6,903 bases of DNA from Spirochaetota bacterium. Lineage in GTDB: Bacteria > Spirochaetota > Spirochaetia > Treponematales > UBA12059. Below the pieces are notes generated by a model. That model ran no database searches and was not told the origin of the DNA. It worked only from the letters and a program-made list of their open reading frames with translations. Shown here piece after piece: positions 1-5,994 of this stretch. The position numbers and the translations under genes are program-made. The first letter of the stretch is position 1. Each line of letters opens with the position of its first letter. The stretch covers positions 1 to 6,903 of the forward strand of contig JAKLIU010000109.1 in NCBI GenBank assembly GCA_022709445.1. Direction: 5' to 3'.

Positions 1-48
1 TGAGAGGAGGGCGAAGACTATGGCGTCAGCCTGGCCCTGAACCTCGTC

Positions 49-116
49 CTCCTCCGTGTCTCCGTGGTTCTCTTCCGTATTTCCGACTTCTCTGTGTCTC
101 TGTGCCTCTGTGGTTA
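49..116. repeat. Degenerate tandem repeat with 8-bp period (YCTCYGTG units)
   Basis: On the + strand there are two copies of YCTCCGTG at 51-58 and 59-66, followed by GTTC. Three copies of YCTCTGTG follow at 89-96, 97-104 and 105-112, followed by GTTA. Between them 71-78 and 79-86 look like decayed copies (TCTTCCGT, ATTTCCGA). The other strand reads CACAGAGR/CACGGAGR. I recall similar CACAGAG-type intergenic repeats from many environmental bacterial genomes, where spurious ORF calls through them give protein strings like SLCLCASVV. The family name and function are unknown to me. It lies downstream of the leftward DsrE gene and belongs to no credible coding frame. Confidence 0.75.
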
Positions 117-126
117 TCTTATGTTG

Positions 127-152
127 TAGCGCGATAGTCTCCCGCTATTTTT
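127..152 (+). terminator. Weak possible intrinsic terminator, rightward
   Basis: TAGCG (127-131) can pair with CGCTA (143-147) across an 11-nt loop and is followed directly by five T residues (148-152). The stem is only 5 bp. It would stop transcripts entering from the left before they run antisense into the DsrE gene. It does not work as a leftward terminator, because on that strand the A-run precedes the stem. No upstream rightward gene can be confirmed in the window, so this is only a candidate. Confidence 0.2.
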
Positions 153-160
153 CGTCGGGC

Positions 161-481
161 TCAGAAGGTGATCACCTTGTCGGCCCATTCGACCATGGCC
201 ACGCAGTCGTTCAGGGTGGATATTGGACAGACCTCGGTGCCTTCCGAGTTGCGCGCCTTTATGCAGGTGCCGCAGGCCAGGACCGTGCCGCCCGCGGCGG
301 CGAAGTCGTCCAGCTGCTTCTTGGCGTCGTACTTGCCGCTCGTGATGCCCTCGATCTCCACGCCCGCGCTCATGAGGAATATCTTCACCTCGTGGCCGGC
401 CTTGAGCGAAGCGTTGGCGAAGCGCACCCCGTTCCAGGCTTTCTCGGGTTCGTTGGTCTCTATCAAGATGCCGAATTTCAT
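161..481 (-). CDS. DsrE/DsrF-like sulfur-relay family protein
   Basis: The 106-residue product matches the small single-domain DsrE/DsrF-like fold in length and pattern. It has an N-terminal beta strand (KFGILIET, residues 2-9), an amphipathic helix with WNGVRFANASLKAGHEV (16-32), then strand KIFLMSAGVE (33-42). A later C-G-T-C motif (Cys70, Cys73) sits at the end of a hydrophobic strand, with further Cys85 and Cys93. Family members carry persulfide sulfur on a conserved Cys near this position or act as cytoplasmic sulfur-transfer accessories. The specific partner cannot be named here. The ATG has GGAG 6 nt upstream. The gene follows the FHA gene by 15 bp on the same strand, so cotranscription is likely. 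No sulfite reductase or TusBCD-like partner is in the window. The family call is fairly sure; the exact function is not. Confidence 0.85.
   Translation of the reverse strand: MKFGILIETNEPEKAWNGVRFANASLKAGHEVKIFLMSAGVEIEGITSGKYDAKKQLDDFAAAGGTVLACGTCIKARNSEGTEVCPISTLNDCVAMVEWADKVITF
165..178. repeat. Perfect 14-bp palindrome over the DsrE C-terminus
   Basis: AAGGTGATCACCTT is its own reverse complement. It covers the last codons of the DsrE-like gene, immediately before its stop. As RNA it could fold only as a 5-bp stem with a GATC loop and has no adjacent T-tract, so it is a poor terminator. It may be chance within coding sequence. Confidence 0.35.
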
Positions 482-496
482 GCCGGTCTCCGCCCT

Positions 497-844
497 TCAG
501 CTGATCCGCAGCTCGGTTCGGCCGACGGTGATCAGGTCCTTCGCGGCCAGCTTGACGTAGTTGCCCTGGGGAACCGGCGCCCCGTTGACGAAGGTTCCGT
601 TGCGGCTGCCCATGTCCCGCACGAAGTAGGCGTCCTTGATCTTCTGGATGACCGCGTGGCGCCTGGACACCAGGTTGTCCTCGAGGGCTATCATGTTCTC
701 CACGCCCCTGCCTATGGTGATCTGCGACACCAGCGGGAACCTGGCGCCGTTGCAGGATACCTGGAAGAGTTCCGTCTTGCGCATCCGGGACAGGCGTTTG
801 CCCACGCCGCTCTCGCCCGCTATGGTGTCCGCTTCCTTTGCCAT
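497..844 (-). CDS. FHA-domain protein (phosphothreonine-binding), stand-alone
   Basis: The 115-residue product is almost entirely one forkhead-associated domain, preceded by a short polar tail (residues 1-24). The diagnostic motifs are in order: IGRG (44-47), VSRRH (59-63) and GSRNGTFVNG (79-88). The phosphothreonine-contacting Arg46 and Ser60 and the Asn-Gly of the last motif are all present, so binding should be intact. FHA domains recognise phosphothreonine on partners of Ser/Thr kinases; no kinase or phosphatase is in this window. The frame stays open upstream, but the ATG at 844 is preferred: it has a run of seven G five nt upstream, fits the domain edge, and leaves a 142-bp gap to the divergent lipoprotein gene. 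There is no signal peptide or membrane segment, so it is cytoplasmic. It is probably the first gene of an operon with the DsrE-like gene. Confidence 0.9.
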   Translation of the reverse strand: MAKEADTIAGESGVGKRLSRMRKTELFQVSCNGARFPLVSQITIGRGVENMIALEDNLVSRRHAVIQKIKDAYFVRDMGSRNGTFVNGAPVPQGNYVKLAAKDLITVGRTELRIS

Positions 845-942
845 GGCGTCCCCCCCGGGCGACAGGCTACACCCGTCCCGGAAATTCGGCAAGCGGAACC
901 GCCGCGCGGGGCTCGCAGTCCCGTGATTCCCGAAAAGTCCGC

Positions 943-961
943 GATAAGATATTATTTTATC
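943..961. promoter_or_regulatory. AT-rich 19-bp dyad in divergent intergenic region
   Basis: GATAAGATATTATTTTATC is symmetric at eight of nine arm pairs and forms an AT-rich island between the divergent FHA and lipoprotein starts. It contains TATTAT (950-955), a possible -10 for the rightward gene, but no convincing -35 lies 17 nt upstream. The outer GATAA/TTATC arms match the ends of the classical 19-bp Fur box while the centre does not. It could be an operator for either gene or only AT-rich promoter melting sequence. Confidence 0.4.
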
Positions 962-986
962 AAAGACCGTCACCGGAGCATGCAGC

Positions 987-3113
987 ATGAAAAACGTACG
1001 CCTTCCGTTACTGGCCGCGCTGGCCCTGGTTCTCGCCTGGTCGTGTTCCGCGCCCCTGTCCATGTCCGGGGACGCCTCGCTGACCCTGGCCCTCGGAGGC
1101 GTCCTGCCCCCGGCCTCCGGCATCCCCGGCTCCAGGGCCTTCATACCGGGAGCCACCACGGACATCCGCGTCATGGCCACCGATGCCGAGGCCGCGGTGG
1201 CCTACGACCGGACCTTCCCGGCGGCGGGCGCTTCGCTCTTCGTCCCCGGCCTGCCTTCCGGCATCGAGTTGACCCTGCGCATAGAGGCGCTGGGCTCGGG
1301 CGGCGTGATCATCAGCTCGTGGCAGAGCCCGTCACGCGTCGTCCTCGATATAGGACCCAACGCGGTGAACGCCACCCTGGTGCCGCTGGTAGAGCCCATG
1401 ACCTTCAGCGTGTCGGGCATCCCGTCCAGCAGCGCCCTGTTCGACCTGCCCGCGACGGGGGACGTGCAGTTCGTCGACGTCAACAGTTCGGATCCGGAGG
1501 GGACGGTCCGGCAGATCCTGGTGGATTCCGGCTCGGCCCATTGGGCCTGGATGGGGGTCTACGACGACGCCTGGAAACCCTATCCCGTGCTCTGTTCCGA
1601 TCCAGCCGCCGGCTGGGCCGTGGTCGCCTGGCCCGCGTCCGGCACGCTCCGCGTGGCGGTGGCCAACACGGTGTCCTCCTCAGGCTATCCGGCCGGGCCC
1701 CTGAACGGGGCCAAGGTCCAGGTGAGGCCCGCCGCCCTGGTGACCAGCGTTCCCGAGTTCAACGCGGTGCTCAACATAGACGGCCAGACCATCGTCATGC
1801 GCGAGGGTGTCTACGAGTTCCCGGATACCGTGGCGATCGGGGAGAACGTCCGCATCTACGGCGGCTTCGACCCGGGCTGGAAGACGCGCACGGGAACCAC
1901 CGAACTGCGCCTGGCCGACGCGTCGCTGTCCACGATAACCCTGCAGGTGACCGGCGGTTTCGCGGGCGGGCTCCTGGACAGGCTGTCCATCACGGGCCGC
2001 CAGCTCGACGCGAGCGTGTTCAACGCCACCGCACTCTACCTGACCGCCATCCAGCCCATGATCGTCAACGGTTGCACCATCACCGGCTGTTCCAACGCCG
2101 CCATGGTGGCTACCCAGACCATGTCCGCCGTCGGGCTGCGCGTAGGCGCGGGCACGCCGGAGATAGTCGGCTGCACCATCAGGGGAGGCTTCGTCGGGAA
2201 TTCGGGGACATTCGGCGCTTCCAGCAAGGCGGTCTCGGTGGAGCCCATGGCCGGTATGCCGGTGGCCTACCTCCATGATTGCACGCTGGATGGGGGTACC
2301 GCCTCCTCGGTATCCGAAGGCGCCGGCTCGACGGGTTTGGCGTGCACGGGGGCCGACGTCAAGGCCGTGGTCGTGGGCTGCCGCATCTGGGGCGGCAGGG
2401 CCACCGCGGGCAGCGGGTACAGCGCCATGAGCGCCGGCGTGTCGGTATCGACCTCGGCTATCGCATGGGTGGTCAGCTGCTCCATCAACGGAGGCCGGGC
2501 GGACGGGTTCCAGGCCGCCTCGCGCGGCGTCTACCTGAACGACACGGCCAACATCGTGGCGGCCTGCACCATCGACGCGGGTTATGCCACGGGCAGCGAC
2601 GGCCACTCGGCCGAGTGCGTCTATATACAGAACGACACCACGAGGGCGGGCATCCTCTCGCTCTGCCTGTTCCACAACTCCACGCCGGCCATCCCGGCGC
2701 CGGACCGCAGGGTGGCCGTCACCGAGTCGAACGTATCCAGCTTGCTCGGCCTGCAGCAGTTGAACGGCAACGGGGTCATCGGCTGCGCGCCGCTGTTCAA
2801 GGCCATCGAGTATGCGGATCTCATGTCGAGCGCGGCCATTTTGAAGAACTACAACCAGTACGCGCCGACCAGGACCCCGGCACTCGAGTTCATGAATGTG
2901 GGCACGGCGGCCGACTTCCCTGCCTTCATGGCCATGGATCTGAGGCCCAGGACCGACGCCTTGATCGCCTTGGACAGCCTGCCGCTTCTGGCCCTGCCGG
3001 ACTGGGGATTGGACACCGAAACCGGCACGTACCCGGCTCTGTTGCTCGATCTTGCGGGCCGGCCCAGGCCGGCGTGGCCCGCTCCCTGGAAACGCGGGGC
3101 CTACAATCCCTGA
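987..3113 (+). CDS. Large exported lipoprotein with right-handed parallel beta-helix
   Basis: The product has 708 residues. It begins with a lipoprotein signal: KNVR, a hydrophobic stretch (6-17), then LAWS followed by Cys20, a relaxed lipobox of the kind tolerated in spirochaetes. Residues about 28-135 look like a beta-sandwich typical of exported lipoproteins, and 136-250 a second beta-rich domain. From about 265 to 600 is a parallel beta-helix, entered by the YGGFDPGWKTRTG segment (291-303) and marked by repeats of C-x-[IL]-x-G-G form. Rung cysteines are 363, 396, 432, 465, 498, 527 and 560. The C-terminus DLAGRPRP...WKRGAYNP is a diverged form of the DLxGxxR...GAYE ending common in this protein group. 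The start is supported by GGAG 8 nt upstream. The ligand or substrate is unknown; I see no catalytic motif. It is a paralogue of the lipoprotein at 4259 and overlaps hom tail to tail by 13 bp. Confidence 0.85.
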   Translation: MKNVRLPLLAALALVLAWSCSAPLSMSGDASLTLALGGVLPPASGIPGSRAFIPGATTDIRVMATDAEAAVAYDRTFPAAGASLFVPGLPSGIELTLRIEALGSGGVIISSWQSPSRVVLDIGPNAVNATLVPLVEPMTFSVSGIPSSSALFDLPATGDVQFVDVNSSDPEGTVRQILVDSGSAHWAWMGVYDDAWKPYPVLCSDPAAGWAVVAWPASGTLRVAVANTVSSSGYPAGPLNGAKVQVRPAALVTSVPEFNAVLNIDGQTIVMREGVYEFPDTVAIGENVRIYGGFDPGWKTRTGTTELRLADASLSTITLQVTGGFAGGLLDRLSITGRQLDASVFNATALYLTAIQPMIVNGCTITGCSNAAMVATQTMSAVGLRVGAGTPEIVGCTIRGGFVGNSGTFGASSKAVSVEPMAGMPVAYLHDCTLDGGTASSVSEGAGSTGLACTGADVKAVVVGCRIWGGRATAGSGYSAMSAGVSVSTSAIAWVVSCSINGGRADGFQAASRGVYLNDTANIVAACTIDAGYATGSDGHSAECVYIQNDTTRAGILSLCLFHNSTPAIPAPDRRVAVTESNVSSLLGLQQLNGNGVIGCAPLFKAIEYADLMSSAAILKNYNQYAPTRTPALEFMNVGTAADFPAFMAMDLRPRTDALIALDSLPLLALPDWGLDTETGTYPALLLDLAGRPRPAWPAPWKRGAYNP

Positions 3114-4132
3114 CGGAGGTCGCGCAGAACGAGCAGGTCCCGGTACACGGCGCTGGCGGTTTCGCGGGGGCCGGCGCCCTTGCCCAGGACGGTGAGGTCG
3201 CCCGCGTTCAGGGAATGGAAGATCACGGCGTTCTCCGAGCCGGTTCGGGCCAGGGGCGAGCTTGCGGGCACGGAGCCCAGGCGGACGGATGCGGATAGGC
3301 CGCCGCCCGTCCGTTCCAGGACGGCCACCGCCCTCAGGCGCTCGCCGCGTTCCAGCGCGGATGCGACGGCCTCCGGGCTGGCCTCGCGGACCGACTGCCG
3401 CTCCACGTCCCCCAGGGCAAGCGGCAGTCCCATGACGGAGCGGGCCAGGATGCAGAGCTTGCAGGCGGCATCGAGGCCGTCCAGGTCGGCGGAGGGGTCC
3501 GCCTCGGCCAGGCCGGCTGCCTGGGCCTGGGCCACGGCCTGTTCCACGGACAGGCCGCCTTCCATCATGGACAGGACGTACACGCTGGTGCCGTTGAGGA
3601 GCGCTTCGATGCGCTGGATGGGGTTGCCCCGGGAGAAGGCCCTGCCCGCGTCGATCACCGGCATGCCCCCGCCCACCGTGGCCGAGTGCAGGATGCGGCC
3701 GCCGCCGGCTGACGCGGCGGCTTCCAGCCGGTCCCAGGCCGCCACCAGGGCTCCCTTGCTGGCGAACACCAGGTCCATGCCCAGTTCCAGCGCGGCCAGG
3801 GCCGTAACCAGGGCCGGTCCGCCGGTCAGCGGATCCGTCGGCGCCAGCTCGACCAGTATGCCTGCTCCCGAGGCCTCCAGGGCTTCCCGGATGCCCGCTT
3901 CCCGCCGGAGCCCGCATCCGGGAGCCAGGTCGGCCAGTCGCCCGCCCAGGCGCTTGCCCTCCGCGAGGCCGGGAAGCGCCTCCCGCCCGAGGCCGCCGGG
4001 CGCGCTGAAGGCCCCCGAGGAGTCGGCCAGCCCGCATGCCGCGAAGTCCGCGGCGTCCGGTTCCGACAGCCGCCCGAGCAGGGCCCTGCCGACATGGCCG
4101 AGGCCGGAGATGAACAGCCTGAGTTCCTTCAT
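3101..4132 (-). CDS. hom: Homoserine dehydrogenase, short form without ACT domain
   Basis: The enzyme reduces aspartate semialdehyde to homoserine with NAD(P)H, feeding threonine and methionine synthesis in the cytoplasm. The 343-residue product has the Rossmann motif GLGHVG (10-15), Lys126 in FASKGALV, NGTSVYVLSMM (180-190) and the signature GLAEADPSADLDGLDAACK (207-225). Glu210, Asp216, Asp221 and Lys225 line up with yeast Glu208, Asp214, Asp219 and the catalytic Lys223. The C-terminus GKGAGPRETASAVYRDLL (318-334) closes the cofactor site. It is shorter than the roughly 430-residue ACT-containing enzymes, so there is no built-in domain for threonine inhibition. The usual Tyr-Glu before the A-x-V-x-G-G-x-P loop is His149-Ser150 here. 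A G-rich stretch precedes the ATG. No lysC, thrB, thrC or metX is adjacent; the gene stands alone between two lipoprotein genes. Confidence 0.92.
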   Translation of the reverse strand: MKELRLFISGLGHVGRALLGRLSEPDAADFAACGLADSSGAFSAPGGLGREALPGLAEGKRLGGRLADLAPGCGLRREAGIREALEASGAGILVELAPTDPLTGGPALVTALAALELGMDLVFASKGALVAAWDRLEAAASAGGGRILHSATVGGGMPVIDAGRAFSRGNPIQRIEALLNGTSVYVLSMMEGGLSVEQAVAQAQAAGLAEADPSADLDGLDAACKLCILARSVMGLPLALGDVERQSVREASPEAVASALERGERLRAVAVLERTGGGLSASVRLGSVPASSPLARTGSENAVIFHSLNAGDLTVLGKGAGPRETASAVYRDLLVLRDLRQGL

Positions 4133-4156
4133 TGGTTCCCGTCCCCCCGTCGCCGG

Positions 4157-4185
4157 TTGGCATGCGCGTGATATAATCGTATAGT
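4157..4185 (+). promoter_or_regulatory. Sigma70-type promoter for the lipoprotein gene at 4259
   Basis: TTGGCA (4157-4162) and TATAGT (4180-4185) are separated by exactly 17 nt, and each differs from consensus at one base. An exact TATAAT also lies at 4172-4177, but it has no -35 at proper distance. Transcription would begin near 4192, giving a leader of roughly 67 nt. The site also lies upstream of hom on the other strand. Confidence 0.65.
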
Positions 4186-4187
4186 AA

Positions 4188-4206
4188 CGCGATCGCCTCG
4201 CGATCG
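4188..4206. repeat. Two direct repeats CGCGATCG at the predicted start of transcription
   Basis: CGCGATCG occurs at 4188-4195 and again at 4199-4206, an 11-bp period close to one helical turn. The first copy lies within the palindrome GCGATCGC (4189-4196). The pair begins just downstream of the predicted -10 at 4180-4185, where a repressor could block transcription. It could also be chance in GC-rich DNA. Confidence 0.4.
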
Positions 4207-4235
4207 GCGCGGCCTCCCGGGCCGGCCGGTCCGGA

Positions 4236-4265
4236 AGTATACAATGTTGGAGCCATACATGTCCC
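4236..4265 (-). promoter_or_regulatory. Possible promoter for hom
   Basis: On the minus strand TATACT (4241 to 4236) is a one-mismatch -10, and GGGACA (4265 to 4260) lies 18 nt upstream as a weak -35. It would give a leader of about 100 nt before the hom start and would overlap the start of the divergent lipoprotein gene. This is a modest match only. Confidence 0.25.
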
Positions 4266-5977
4266 GATACCGTACGCTCGCGCTCGTCGTGGTGACGCTG
4301 CTCCTGGCCGCGCTCGCCCTGTCATGCGGCCGCCGTTCCCCCGGGGAACGGGCGGCCGGCGCCACGTCCGCCGCCCAAGGCGCTTACGCCGCGGACGACA
4401 CGTCCCCCGAGGCGGTCGCAGCCCGTGCCGCCGCCGAGGCGGCAGCCGCGGAAGCGGCCGCGGCGGAAGCGGCTGCCGCCGCCGAAGCGGCCGAAGCGGC
4501 CGCAGGCGGGACCGCGGGTCAGGATGGGGCCGTACAGACCCCGGAACAGCGGGAAGCGGCCCGCCTGGCAGCCCTGCCGGTACCCAGTCCCGTCTTCGGG
4601 CTGGCCCCGGGTGTCTACCCCGCGGCCGTGGCCGTCACCCTGACGGTCGGCCAGCGCGAGGCCGTCATCATGTACACCCTGGACGGCTCGACGCCGTCCG
4701 CCACCAAGGGCAGCCGCTACGCCGGGCCGGTCAGCCTGTCCGGCAGCGCCGTCGTCAGGGCCATGGCCTACGTGCCCGGGGGCAAGTCCGCGGCCGTGGT
4801 GTCCGCGGATTACACCATCGCGGAACTCTGCGTGGCGCCCGGCGGAACGGGCGACGGGCGGCGTACCTCGCCCATGGGCAGCCTGGCGGCGGCCGTGGAC
4901 AAGGCCAGGAGCTCCGGCATCAGGACCGTCAAGCTGGCGTCGGGCGAGTTCCAGGCCAACCTGGAGCTGAGCGTCCCCCTGGCGGTATCGGGCGGCTGGA
5001 AAGCGGATTTCTCCGCCGCCTCCGGCAAGCCCACGGTCCTCCGGGGCGGGAGCGTGGACACGGCCACCAACAAGAAGGCCCCGGGCTACGCCCTCAAGGT
5101 GGCCGGGGCGGCGGTCGACGGTACTGCCCGGCTGGAGCGCCTGGTGTTCCGCGGCCCCGAGGCCAGCTACTCGGCCGGCCTGGTGGTGGCGGACGGGGCC
5201 AGGCCGACCGTCGTGTCCTGCGAGGCGTACGGCGGTTCCGGCAGTTACGGGTACGGGGCTTCGGTGCTCTCCGGAGCCAATCCTTCCTTCCAGTTCTGCA
5301 GGCTGGACGGAGGGGAGGGCGCCACCTCCACCGGGCTATCCGTGGACGGGGCAAAGGCGACCGTGTCGTCCTGCTTCCTCCTGGCGGGCAACGGCACGGT
5401 GACCGGCTACGGCCTGTCGGCCACCGACGCCGGGGTCAAGGCCTACAGTTCCGTCCTGGCCGCGGGAAAGGCCAACGTCGGCTACGGCGCCGCCTTCTAC
5501 ACCAGCAAGGACTCGGCGCTGGTCTCCTGCACCGTTTCCGGCGGCGAAGGCAAGGAAGCGACCGGCGTGTTCATTTCGGACAGCGATCCGGCCCTGGAGA
5601 ACTGCATCGTGTCTGCCTCCGGGAGCGCCAAGTCCTACGGCCTGTACACCAACTACGGCAGGTCCGCGCCCTCGCGCCTCGCCTCCACCCTGTTCCTCGG
5701 CTGCTCCACGGCGCTCCTCTACGCCGCGGACACCAAGACGGCCTACGTCTCCGTGGACGCGGGAGGGGGACTGGCCGCCGAGGACGGCAGGATCCTGTCC
5801 TCGCCCAAACCGGACGCCTGCGCCCGGGGGGACTTCTCCCTGGGGCCTGCGCCGGGCTTCGCCGTGCCGGCCGGGACCGCCCTCCCCGCGGGCAGGCCGT
5901 CCGCCGGGCCGGCGGCCACGGACCTGAAGGGCAAGGCCCGCACCGAGCCGTGGAGCGTCGGCGCGTATGAACTGTAG
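4259..5977 (+). CDS. Exported lipoprotein: chitobiase-C-like domain plus parallel beta-helix
   Basis: The product has 572 residues. A hydrophobic segment (6-20) ends in ALS-Cys23, a good lipobox. An Ala/Glu-rich tract (54-82) follows as a likely helical tether. Residues 108-187 match the CHB_HEX_C_1/Fn3-associated type of domain: PVFGLAPGVYP, then IMYTLDGSTPS (137-147) and a VRAMAY strand, ending in DYTI. From about 191 (CVAPGGTGDGRR) starts a beta-helix, with SGGWKADF (244-251) and coils of 25-26 residues whose rung positions are Cys321, Cys347, Cys372, Ser398, Cys424 and Cys449. It ends TDLKGKARTEPWSVGAYEL. Start choice: an in-frame ATG exists at 4244, but the ATG at 4259 has GGAG 6 nt upstream and gives a normal signal peptide. 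The ligand is unknown. It is a paralogue of the 987-3113 product with different N-terminal domains. Confidence 0.87.
   Translation: MSRYRTLALVVVTLLLAALALSCGRRSPGERAAGATSAAQGAYAADDTSPEAVAARAAAEAAAAEAAAAEAAAAAEAAEAAAGGTAGQDGAVQTPEQREAARLAALPVPSPVFGLAPGVYPAAVAVTLTVGQREAVIMYTLDGSTPSATKGSRYAGPVSLSGSAVVRAMAYVPGGKSAAVVSADYTIAELCVAPGGTGDGRRTSPMGSLAAAVDKARSSGIRTVKLASGEFQANLELSVPLAVSGGWKADFSAASGKPTVLRGGSVDTATNKKAPGYALKVAGAAVDGTARLERLVFRGPEASYSAGLVVADGARPTVVSCEAYGGSGSYGYGASVLSGANPSFQFCRLDGGEGATSTGLSVDGAKATVSSCFLLAGNGTVTGYGLSATDAGVKAYSSVLAAGKANVGYGAAFYTSKDSALVSCTVSGGEGKEATGVFISDSDPALENCIVSASGSAKSYGLYTNYGRSAPSRLASTLFLGCSTALLYAADTKTAYVSVDAGGGLAAEDGRILSSPKPDACARGDFSLGPAPGFAVPAGTALPAGRPSAGPAATDLKGKARTEPWSVGAYEL
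4418..4504 (+). repeat. Low-complexity Ala/Glu coding tract
   Basis: This encodes residues 54-82 of the lipoprotein, with spaced Glu in poly-Ala (AAEAAAAEAAAAEAAAAAEA pattern). The DNA is built of GCGGCCG and GAAGCGGC-like units using mixed Ala codons, so it is not a pure microsatellite. The likely role is a rigid helical spacer between the lipid anchor and the folded domains; its length could vary between strains. Confidence 0.75.
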
Positions 5978-5994
5978 GTTTCGGGCTTGTCACG

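Noticed and set aside
2..40. Possible C-terminal tail of a rightward gene ending in TGA at 38-40
   Set aside because: Only 12 codons are visible with no recognisable motif; other frames are equally plausible.
1..144. Leftward open frame running off the left edge (48 codons, through the 8-bp repeat)
   Set aside because: It has no ATG, GTG or TTG start and its sequence is mostly the repeat translated. The last part (about positions 1-50) has coding-like composition but cannot be assigned.
56..2278. 740-codon open frame on the plus strand
   Set aside because: It crosses the noncoding repeat, both leftward genes and half of the lipoprotein gene out of frame. Its translation is Arg/Gly/Pro-rich with no family signature, which is typical of a shadow frame in GC-rich DNA.
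4244..4258. Upstream ATG for the second lipoprotein
   Set aside because: No ribosome-binding site at good distance; the next ATG at 4259 has GGAG 6 nt before it and starts a cleaner signal peptide.
1680..4325. 881-codon open frame on the minus strand
   Set aside because: It spans antisense to the lipoprotein and a shifted frame of hom, with low-complexity Arg/Gly/Pro composition. The hom frame carries the real motifs.
4324..5970. 548-codon plus-strand frame inside the second lipoprotein
   Set aside because: It is the +2 shadow of the lipoprotein gene and lacks any signal or domain.
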